Below, one piece after another: positions 1 to 4,948 of a stretch of DNA of 5,130 nt. The position numbers were made by a program, and so were the translations under genes. Numbering within the stretch: the stretch's first letter is position 1; each line of letters starts with the position of its first letter. The stretch spans positions 1 to 5,130 of the forward strand of contig JANTGQ010000122.1 in the NCBI GenBank assembly GCA_024762845.1. Direction: 5' to 3'. The notes beneath the pieces are model-generated. The model had not been told where the DNA came from and made no database searches. It worked only from the letters and a program-made list of their open reading frames with translations. The DNA comes from Nitratifractor sp. (GTDB taxonomy: Bacteria > Campylobacterota > Campylobacteria > Campylobacterales > Sulfurovaceae).

Positions 1-1092
1 CTCTTGTGTCACCTTACCGCTTTTGAGCTCTTCTATTTGCAAGAGTATCTCTTTTTCTAAATCCTCCGCACTATATTTTGGTGTTGCCATAGCAAAGAAT
101 ATAAAGACACCTGGATCTTTTAACTCCATATTGTAGCCATATATAGTCGATGCCATCTGCTTCTCTTCAACCATATCTTTGTAGAGTCGGCTGCTTTTAC
201 CGTTGCTTAGAATGTCTGTAATTACAGAGAGTGCTAGTTGGTCTTTATCGTCAAAAGCAGGAATAGAGTAGGCAATTGCAAGTGTCTCTACGCTGTTGCC
301 TTTTTTGTGGATAATTGCACGTTTGCTACCATCTCTTTGCGGCTCTCGTGGGACAAATGTTCCAAAAATTGAGCTTTTAAACTCATTTCTATCGTTACTG
401 ATTTTACCAAACTTCTCTTTTGCCTCTTTAAAAACAGCTTCGGGGCTAATATCTCCAGCAACGACTAAAATTGCATTTTCAGGTTTGTAGAATTTAGAGT
501 GGAATTCTCTTAAATCGTTAATATTCCAGTGTAGAATATCCTCTATAAATCCAATAGGTGTCCAGTGGTAGCTGTGTGATGTGTAGTGCTCGTTAAATAG
601 TCTAAAGTAGAGGTACCCGATTGGGTTATTATCGGTTCTCCAGCGTCGCTCTTCGGCTACAACATTGCGCTCTTTTTGGAACTCTTCATCTTTTAAGTTT
701 AGATTCTCCATAAGCTCTGCAAAAAGCCCCATAGAAGTCCCCATATACTTAGAAGCACTCTTAATATAGTAGTGGGTGTAGTCGAAACCTGTTGAGGCGT
801 TGTTTAGCCCACCATGCTCTTTAACAATTTTATCAAATTGACCCTCTTTAAGGTTCTTTGTGGATTTAAAGTTCATATGCTCAAGCATATGCGCCAAGCC
901 ACTTTTACCCATCATCTCGTTTCGGCTACCAACTTTATAGAAAACATCTGTTGTAATAACTCCGCTATTATTATCAAGCGGGATTGCACATACTGTTAAA
1001 TTATTCTCTAAAACTTTTATATAGTGTTTTGGTAAAGAATTTGCCATTAACTCTCCTAGTATCGTTAATAATAGTATTATTTTAAATTTCAT
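1..1092 (-). CDS. M16 family zinc metallopeptidase (insulinase/processing-peptidase type), 3' end cut by window edge
   Basis: I translated 364 codons from an ATG at 1090-1092 to the left edge without a stop. The inverted zinc motif HxxEH is present as His68-Met-Leu-Glu71-His72. A Glu pair at 147-148, in the ERNVVAEERRWR segment, includes the expected third zinc ligand. The second domain carries GKSSRLY at 298-304, the usual M16B Arg/Tyr active-site segment. These ligands indicate an active endopeptidase rather than an inactive M16 partner. Campylobacterota homologues are about 415-430 residues, so roughly 50-65 C-terminal residues are missing off the window. Residues 1-16 (Lys2, Lys4, then a run of Ile/Leu) resemble a short signal peptide. 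However, Met16 (codon 1045-1047) is an alternative start with its own strong Shine-Dalgarno and would give a cytosolic protein, as in the C. jejuni homologue as I recall it. The gene follows pyrD by 27 bases and is probably co-transcribed. The substrate is unknown. Family assignment is secure; the start is not. Confidence 0.93.
   Translation of the reverse strand, partial: MKFKIILLLTILGELMANSLPKHYIKVLENNLTVCAIPLDNNSGVITTDVFYKVGSRNEMMGKSGLAHMLEHMNFKSTKNLKEGQFDKIVKEHGGLNNASTGFDYTHYYIKSASKYMGTSMGLFAELMENLNLKDEEFQKERNVVAEERRWRTDNNPIGYLYFRLFNEHYTSHSYHWTPIGFIEDILHWNINDLREFHSKFYKPENAILVVAGDISPEAVFKEAKEKFGKISNDRNEFKSSIFGTFVPREPQRDGSKRAIIHKKGNSVETLAIAYSIPAFDDKDQLALSVITDILSNGKSSRLYKDMVEEKQMASTIYGYNMELKDPGVFIFFAMATPKYSAEDLEKEILLQIEELKSGKVTQE
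1045..1057 (-). promoter_or_regulatory. Shine-Dalgarno and ATG of the internal alternative start of the M16 peptidase
   Basis: On the minus strand AGGAG (1053-1057) lies five bases before an in-frame ATG (1045-1047), which is codon 16 of the long reading frame. The match to the anti-Shine-Dalgarno and the spacing are both good. Starting here removes the hydrophobic leader and gives a protein beginning MANSLPKHY, close to where cytosolic homologues begin. It competes with the ATG at 1092, which also has a good ribosome binding site. Confidence 0.55.
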
Positions 1093-1094
1093 TT

Positions 1095-1109
1095 TTATCC
1101 TTTGGATAA
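1095..1109 (-). promoter_or_regulatory. Hairpin containing the Shine-Dalgarno of the upstream M16 start
   Basis: The minus strand reads TTATCC-AAA-GGATAA, a perfect six-base inverted repeat with a three-base loop, in the 27-base gap after pyrD. The ribosome binding site AAGGA (1098-1102), five bases before the ATG at 1092, lies across the loop and the 3' arm. Folding would partly hide it. The stem is short and AT-rich, so it may be only marginally stable. No T-tract follows it, so it is not a terminator. Confidence 0.4.
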
Positions 1110-1119
1110 TTTCTTTAAA

Positions 1120-2190
1120 CTATTTACTTTGTAAATCTGCCCCAATAGCCTCAGAGATAGAGCTATATCCATCCCTTTTGAGGAGTTTAATCAATCCTCT
1201 GTTAATTTGTGCTACAAGTGATGGTCCTTTGTAGATAAGTGCCGAGTATATCTGTATTAATGAAGCACCCGCTTTTATTCTTCTATAGGCATCTTGCGCG
1301 TCATCGATACCACCAACACTAATAAGGAGTGTTTTACCATATAGCTCCTTGGCAATGGCTGCAAAGATTTTAAAAGATTTCTCTTTTAAAAGGGCACCGC
1401 TAATACCACCAAAATCTTTTGCATGGGGAGTGAGTGAATAATCGATAGTGGTATTGGTAGCAATTATCCCACTTGCTCCTGCCTCTACTGCAACTTTGCA
1501 AATGTTTACTGCCTCCTCCTCTTGCATATCGGGTGCAATTTTTAGAAGTATTGGTTTTGTCGTTATACTTTTACCAATTCTAAAAACCTCTTTTATAAAG
1601 TTTTCATTCTGTAGGTCACGTAGACCTGGCGTATTGGGAGAAGAGATATTAATAACAATATATGTGCCATAATCTTTAAACGCCTTAAAGAGAAGCTCAT
1701 AATCTCGTAGTGCCTCTTTTTCGGGAGTTATTTTATTCTTTCCTATATTAATGCCTACAGGATAGTTGAAAAACTCTGTTTTTTTGAGCTTTTGGAGCAT
1801 ATAGTAGCTTCCTTTATTGTTAAAGCCCATTGCATTTTGTATAGAGCTATCCTCTATAAGGCGAAAGAGTCTCGGTTTAGCATTACCGGGCTGTGGGCGT
1901 GGTGTTACAGTACCAATCTCTGTAAAACCAAAACCAAGAGCAGGCATAGCTTTTATATAGTCTCCATCTTTATCGAAACCGGCTGCTAAACCTACAGGAT
2001 TACGAAAGGTTGTTCCAAAAATATTTTGTCTTAATATCTCGTTATCTACAAAATTCTCTTTTACCATATAGTTAAAAAGCGGTGGGCAGCAAGCGATTGC
2101 TTTTAAACCAAATCCAGCTACTCTATGGGCAGTTTCGGGGTCGAGTTTAAAGAGGAGCTTTTTTGCATTTTCGTAACTAATAATACTCAC
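1120..2190 (-). CDS. pyrD: Dihydroorotate dehydrogenase (quinone), class 2
   Basis: This enzyme oxidises dihydroorotate to orotate, the fourth step of de novo pyrimidine synthesis, passing electrons through FMN to membrane quinone. The 356-residue length and the N-terminal helical extension (about residues 1-45) are typical of class 2 enzymes, which sit on the inner face of the cytoplasmic membrane. Visible motifs are NPVGLAAGFDKDG (64-76), IGTVTPRPQPGN (92-103), NAMGFNN (119-125), NISSPNTPGLRDLQ (181-194, with the class 2 catalytic serine at Ser184), FGGISG (260-265) and the FMN-phosphate segment ISVGGI (290-295), then QIYSALIYKGP (313-323). All key residues appear intact. The start is GTG at 2188-2190, overlapping the TGA of the upstream acetyltransferase gene by four bases (GTGA). 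It is preceded by AAGGAG at 2196-2201, five bases away. The stop is TAG. In C. jejuni pyrD is likewise followed by an M16 peptidase gene. Confidence 0.98.
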   Translation of the reverse strand: MSIISYENAKKLLFKLDPETAHRVAGFGLKAIACCPPLFNYMVKENFVDNEILRQNIFGTTFRNPVGLAAGFDKDGDYIKAMPALGFGFTEIGTVTPRPQPGNAKPRLFRLIEDSSIQNAMGFNNKGSYYMLQKLKKTEFFNYPVGINIGKNKITPEKEALRDYELLFKAFKDYGTYIVINISSPNTPGLRDLQNENFIKEVFRIGKSITTKPILLKIAPDMQEEEAVNICKVAVEAGASGIIATNTTIDYSLTPHAKDFGGISGALLKEKSFKIFAAIAKELYGKTLLISVGGIDDAQDAYRRIKAGASLIQIYSALIYKGPSLVAQINRGLIKLLKRDGYSSISEAIGADLQSK

Positions 2191-2201
2191 TTTATCTCCT
2201 T
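2187..2201 (-). promoter_or_regulatory. Overlapping stop/start and Shine-Dalgarno coupling the GNAT gene to pyrD
   Basis: The minus strand reads AAGGAG (2196-2201), five bases, then GTGA (2187-2190). The GTG starts pyrD and the TGA ends the acetyltransferase. The Shine-Dalgarno is made by the Lys-Glu codons near the end of the acetyltransferase. This is the standard arrangement for translational reinitiation or coupling. Confidence 0.75.
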
Positions 2202-2738
2202 ATATTCATTTTGCGTTATAGAGAAGACATTTAAGTCCTCTATTTTTTCACCTACCTTGGCTTCCTGTCTTAGTGTTCCATCTAAGTGAAAACCTAACCT
2301 TTTGGCTACATTGCAACTGTTAGAGTTATCTGTTGCACAGTGGATGGTGATTTTTCTCAGATTATACTTTTCAAAACCAATTTCGAGCATCTTTTGGGCA
2401 CATTTGCTAATAATTCCTTTACCCTGATGCTCACTATCGAGCCAATAGCCAATATCTGCGCGCTTAAGGTTATATCTTTTAGATATTAGTAGAGCAATCA
2501 TCCCAACTAATTTCCCTTTATAAAAAACCGGAGCATCGATTGAACCATTTTTGACATATTGAGTCAGAGAGTGTCGAATAAACTCTTGGGTATCCTCTAT
2601 TTTAGTGGTATGCCCTACCCACGGCAGCCACTCTTGCAAAGTTTCTCGGTTTTTATTTGTCAAATCAAAGAGAGCTTGGGCATGGGAGATGTGTAGCATC
2701 TCTATATGGATATCTTTATCAATATCAATTTTAAACAC
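2187..2738 (-). CDS. GNAT family N-acetyltransferase, RimJ/RimL (YdaF-like) type
   Basis: This is a predicted acetyl-CoA-dependent acetyltransferase of the RimJ/RimL group, whose characterised members acetylate N-termini of ribosomal proteins or small amines. The substrate here cannot be told from sequence. From the GTG start it is 183 residues, normal for the family. Visible motifs are the early NRETLQEWLPWV segment (30-41), the strand IGYWLDSEHQGKGI (96-109) with the acetyl-CoA pyrophosphate loop HQGKGI (104-109), and CATDNSNSCNVAKRLGF (134-150), the usual Asn/Ser-rich segment before the RLGF turn. I prefer GTG at 2736-2738: it overlaps the cysS TAG by one base, has GGAG eight bases upstream, and gives the MF... 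N-terminus common in this family. An ATG at 2751-2753 would add five residues, but it lies inside that Shine-Dalgarno and has a weak site of its own. C. jejuni has msbA between cysS and pyrD, so this gene is a lineage-specific occupant of the slot. Confidence 0.92.
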   Translation of the reverse strand: MFKIDIDKDIHIEMLHISHAQALFDLTNKNRETLQEWLPWVGHTTKIEDTQEFIRHSLTQYVKNGSIDAPVFYKGKLVGMIALLISKRYNLKRADIGYWLDSEHQGKGIISKCAQKMLEIGFEKYNLRKITIHCATDNSNSCNVAKRLGFHLDGTLRQEAKVGEKIEDLNVFSITQNEYKEIK

Positions 2739-2751
2739 TAAAGCTTCTCCC
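2736..2751 (-). promoter_or_regulatory. Shine-Dalgarno and GTG start of the GNAT gene, embedded in the cysS stop
   Basis: The minus strand reads GGGAGAAG (2744-2751), five bases, then GTG (2736-2738), with the cysS stop TAG at 2738-2740. The core GGAG lies eight bases from the GTG. The site is built from the codons for the Trp-Glu-Lys end of CysS, so acetyltransferase translation is probably coupled to termination of cysS. The motif decides the start in favour of GTG over the ATG at 2753. Confidence 0.6.
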
Positions 2752-4141
2752 ATTTTGTACCATCAGCACTATCCATAATGGCAATGCCCATTTGAGCAAG
2801 TTCATCTCTAATAGCATCGGCTGTTGCAAAATCTTTCGCTTTTTTTGCCTCTGCTCTTTTTGCGAGAAAGTGCTCAATTTTCTCTTTATCTTCATCGCTT
2901 ACGCCTTGCTGAAACCATGCTATTGCATCTTTGCAACCAATACCAAGGAGATTGCAGATAAATTCAATATTGCCAAGAATCTCCTGCTTTAAAGCTTTGT
3001 TTTTAGGCTCAATGTCAAGTTTCTCGTTTGCATTTGTAACCATCTCATCTATAATTGCCATCGCTTTAGAGCTATTTAAGTCGTCGCACATAGCAGCTAA
3101 AAGCGCTTCTTTAAACGCTTTGTTTACATTAGCAACCTTAGAGCCATAGAGGCGTTTTTTAAGACGGTATATTTTATCTAGACGCTTTTTACTTACCTCT
3201 AGATCCTCTTGGTTAAAGTTAAAATCGTTTCTATAATATACAGAAATTAAGTAGTAACGAATTAGCTCGCCATTGTAGAGTTCAAGTGCATCTTTTAAAA
3301 AGAAGCTGTTGCCAAGACTCTTGCTCATCTTTTCGCCATCAATCTGTACAAAACCGTTGTGCATCCAGTATTTTGCTATCTCTTTGTTGGTTGCACAGCG
3401 CGTTTGTGCAGCTTCGTTTTCGTGGTGTGGAAAGAGCAGGTCTGCACCACCGCAGTGGATATCTATATTATACTCTTCGCTTCCGCTAAATAGTTTGTTT
3501 ATCATTGCAGAGCACTCAATGTGCCATCCAGGGCGTCCGCTGCCAACTTCTGCATCGAAACAGACATCTCTCTCTTTGCACGCTTTCCAGAGGGCAAAAT
3601 CTTTTGGGTTTCGCTTCTGTTCGCTCCCTTCGACTCTACTAATATTTTGTTCATCATCGGTAACCATATGCGATATAGAGCCATATTTTGTATCTTTACT
3701 TGTGTCGAAATAGACATCTCCATTATCGATAACATAGGCACAATCTTTCTCTAGGAGCTTATTTATCATACTCTCAATGGCATCAAGGTTTTGTGTAGCT
3801 TTTGGCTCCAAATCTGCACGCAAAACAGCCAGTTTTTCCATATCTTCAAGATATCTGTCGATATAAAATTGTGTTAACTCTTCTAATGTTTTATCGCTAT
3901 CTTGGAGTTTGTTTATTATCTTGTCGTCAATATCTGTAAAGTTTTTAGCCAATGTCACGCGTAGACCAAGTGTACTAAGTGTGCGTTTTAAAAGGTCGAA
4001 ACTGAGTGCACTTCGAGCATGACCCAAATGGGCATCGTCATAGACAGTAGGACCGCAGACATAAATTGAAACTTCGCCACTTTTAATGGGAGAAAATTTA
4101 AGCTTCTCTTTTTTGACAGAATCAAATAGATAAAAATCCAT
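2738..4141 (-). CDS. cysS: Cysteinyl-tRNA synthetase
   Basis: This is a class I aminoacyl-tRNA synthetase that activates cysteine with ATP and charges tRNA-Cys in the cytoplasm. From the ATG at 4139-4141 it is 467 residues, close to E. coli CysRS (461). In order it shows YVCGPTVYDDAHLGHARS, with zinc ligand Cys29 and the HIGH-class motif HLGH (38-41); GRPGWHIECSAM with Cys210; HCGGADLLFPHHENEAAQ with the remaining zinc ligands expected at His239 and Glu243; and KMSKS at 271-275. A helical anticodon-binding C-terminus ends in the family's usual AKDFATADAIRDEL segment. Between Cys210 and His239 there are four more residues than in E. coli. The frame could be extended to a GTG at 4151-4153, but AGAGG abuts that codon. 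For the ATG the same AGAGG (4153-4157) is 11 bases upstream, slightly long but usable, and MDFYLFDS fits the family start. The stop TAG overlaps the next gene. A promoter may lie at the end of recO. Confidence 0.98.
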   Translation of the reverse strand: MDFYLFDSVKKEKLKFSPIKSGEVSIYVCGPTVYDDAHLGHARSALSFDLLKRTLSTLGLRVTLAKNFTDIDDKIINKLQDSDKTLEELTQFYIDRYLEDMEKLAVLRADLEPKATQNLDAIESMINKLLEKDCAYVIDNGDVYFDTSKDTKYGSISHMVTDDEQNISRVEGSEQKRNPKDFALWKACKERDVCFDAEVGSGRPGWHIECSAMINKLFSGSEEYNIDIHCGGADLLFPHHENEAAQTRCATNKEIAKYWMHNGFVQIDGEKMSKSLGNSFFLKDALELYNGELIRYYLISVYYRNDFNFNQEDLEVSKKRLDKIYRLKKRLYGSKVANVNKAFKEALLAAMCDDLNSSKAMAIIDEMVTNANEKLDIEPKNKALKQEILGNIEFICNLLGIGCKDAIAWFQQGVSDEDKEKIEHFLAKRAEAKKAKDFATADAIRDELAQMGIAIMDSADGTKWEKL

Positions 4142-4163
4142 ATTTACACGCACCTCTATAGAT

Positions 4164-4184
4164 CCGCACGCTTAGCAAGTGCAG
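4164..4184 (-). other. Hairpin in the recO-cysS intergenic leader
   Basis: The minus strand reads CTGCAC, a nine-base loop, then GTGCGG, giving six pairs including one G-U. A short inner GC-TAA-GC pairing is possible. It lies 22 bases upstream of the cysS ATG. No T-run follows, so it is not an intrinsic terminator. It could stabilise a cysS leader transcript or be chance. I see no T-box or tRNA-like features. Confidence 0.3.
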
Positions 4185-4198
4185 AATAAATTTTTACA

Positions 4199-4226
4199 AT
4201 TATAACTAAAAGCCTTTAAGAGCAAT
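4199..4226 (-). promoter_or_regulatory. Candidate promoter for cysS at the 3' end of recO
   Basis: The minus strand carries a perfect TATAAT at 4199-4204, immediately past the recO stop (4206-4208), inside TTAGTTATAATTG. The upstream sequence is T-rich (CTTTTAGT), as in Campylobacterota sigma-70 promoters, which often lack a clear -35. The nearest -35-like hexamer (TTGCTC, spacing 15) is poor. Transcription would start near 4192, leaving a leader of about 50 bases before cysS. Confidence 0.4.
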
Positions 4227-4823
4227 TAAATAGAGCCTATCTACAGCAGCGTCGCTTAAGCTTATAGCAGAGAGCTCTTCGAAGAGCTCTAAAATAGTCT
4301 CTTTATTAAAACCAGACTCTTTGGAGCAGTGAGGATGTGCAGGCAAAAAGCCTTTTAAAAAGGCACACTCATCCTCTATCTTAGTGTTGCAAATTACACA
4401 GTGATTAGGAATTTGCAGTCTTCCCTCGTATTTTAGAATAGATACAAATGTCTCTATTATTAGGCGCTTTGGAGACTGCTTTTCCCATCGAGAGGCACTT
4501 CGCAGTAGCCTCTTAAAATAGAAATCATCTATACTCTCTACATCTCTAAAGTGGCGGTCAAATATAGATATAAATTGATGCCAGAGCATTAGCCGCTCTC
4601 TATCGTAAAGCCATGGAAAACCAATATGCGAGACGCTTCGAAGCCTTGGGAGAAAGTTTGCTTTCTCCTGCTCCTCCTCGTAGTCGATTAGATAACCCAT
4701 TTGTAAAATAGAGTGGCGAGCCCCGTAAAATCTGTAATATTTTGCTACTCTCTCTTGGTTTAATATAGTAACAATCATATCTTCATCTTTGGCGCGCTGA
4801 AGTTTTAGAATAAACCCTTTCAT
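4206..4823 (-). CDS. recO: DNA recombination/repair protein RecO, epsilon type
   Basis: RecO anneals single strands and, with RecR (RecFOR or RecOR), loads RecA onto SSB-coated DNA. The 205-residue length is shorter than the roughly 240-residue E. coli protein but normal for Campylobacterota. The N-terminal OB-fold segment starts MKGFILKLQRAKDEDMIV and continues to YYRFYGARHS (29-38). A helical middle contains FLPRLRSVSHIGFPWLYDRE (57-76), which resembles C. jejuni RecO as I recall it. The C-terminal zinc-finger-like module has Cys142-x-x-Cys145 and then His163/His165/Cys166, a reduced version of the four-Cys site of other RecO proteins. I start at ATG 4821-4823. The frame opens further to a GTG at 4833-4835, which adds four residues (MLFK) without family support or a ribosome site. 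Even the ATG lacks a strong Shine-Dalgarno. It is probably the first gene of the leftward group, divergent from the phosphatase gene. Its 3' half contains a perfect 20-base palindrome and a terminator-like hairpin. Confidence 0.92.
   Translation of the reverse strand: MKGFILKLQRAKDEDMIVTILNQERVAKYYRFYGARHSILQMGYLIDYEEEQEKANFLPRLRSVSHIGFPWLYDRERLMLWHQFISIFDRHFRDVESIDDFYFKRLLRSASRWEKQSPKRLIIETFVSILKYEGRLQIPNHCVICNTKIEDECAFLKGFLPAHPHCSKESGFNKETILELFEELSAISLSDAAVDRLYLIALKGF
4271..4290. repeat. Perfect 20-base palindrome inside recO
   Basis: AGAGCTCTTC followed by its exact reverse complement GAAGAGCTCT spans these positions with no mismatch. As RNA it can form eight pairs closed by a UCGA loop. 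It lies in the codons for the Leu-Phe-Glu-Glu-Leu helix of RecO (around residues 178-184), so the sequence is also constrained by coding. No T-run follows on either strand. Confidence 0.85.
4345..4364 (-). terminator. Terminator-like hairpin plus T-run inside recO (intragenic)
   Basis: On the minus strand GCCTTT-TTA-AAAGGC (4350-4364) forms a six-pair stem with a three-base loop, followed at once by five T (4345-4349). The geometry resembles a weak intrinsic terminator. It encodes part of the FLKGFLPA segment of RecO, so translating ribosomes would normally prevent folding. It could act only when translation of recO is poor. Chance from Lys/Phe/Leu codons is a real alternative. Confidence 0.25.
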
Positions 4824-4846
4824 TTTAAACAGCACCCAAAAAAGTT

Positions 4847-4860
4847 TTTTTATATAAAAA
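4847..4860. promoter_or_regulatory. AT-only palindrome with candidate -10 for recO
   Basis: TTTTTATATAAAAA is a perfect 14-base palindrome, flanked on the recO side by a run of six A, G and a T-run (4838-4851). On the minus strand TATATA at 4851-4856 follows CTCTTTT, which resembles the T-rich stretch ahead of the -10 in Campylobacterota promoters. A start near 4844 would give a leader of about 20 bases before the recO ATG. The tract is likely curved and easily melted. There is no convincing -35. Confidence 0.35.
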
Positions 4861-4874
4861 GAGTTGTGGCATCT

Positions 4875-4926
4875 TTGAACATCCTAATAACTATGGTACA
4901 ATCTCGTAAGGTAATACCCTTATAAT
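4875..4926 (+). promoter_or_regulatory. Candidate promoter(s) for the inositol-monophosphatase-family gene
   Basis: TTGAAC (4875-4880), 16 bases, then TACAAT (4897-4902) makes a good sigma-70-like pair with a start expected near 4909, about 40 bases before the ATG. A second perfect TATAAT lies at 4921-4926 without a recognisable -35. It would give a leader of about 16 bases, which still leaves the AGG at 4940-4942. Either or both could be used. Confidence 0.45.
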
Positions 4927-4948
4927 ATTCTATTACAATAGGCTTAAA

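Noticed and set aside
814..999. A 61-codon plus-strand frame opposite the M16 gene
   Set aside because: It is antisense to the HxxEH region of the peptidase and has no independent support.
1095..1109. Intrinsic terminator between pyrD and the M16 gene
   Set aside because: The stem is followed by A-rich sequence and the start codon on the coding strand, not by a T-run, and the next gene begins three bases later.
2187..2753. GNAT gene as a toxin of a toxin-antitoxin pair
   Set aside because: It lacks an adjacent RHH-type antitoxin gene, its length and motifs fit RimJ/RimL rather than short TacT/AtaT toxins, and it is embedded between two housekeeping genes.
3309..3713. A 134-codon open frame on the plus strand opposite cysS
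   Set aside because: It lies wholly antisense to well-conserved CysRS motifs, its translation is rich in Ser/Leu/Cys without recognisable domains, and I see no ribosome site. It is a shadow of cysS.
3502..3741. A 79-codon minus-strand frame within cysS
   Set aside because: It is an alternate frame inside the intact cysS gene and does not represent a frameshift, since the CysRS protein is continuous through this region.
4142..4205. T-box or other cysteine-sensing leader upstream of cysS
   Set aside because: The leader is only about 50 bases, has no T-box consensus or antiterminator/terminator pair, and T-boxes are not expected in this phylum. Only a simple hairpin is present.
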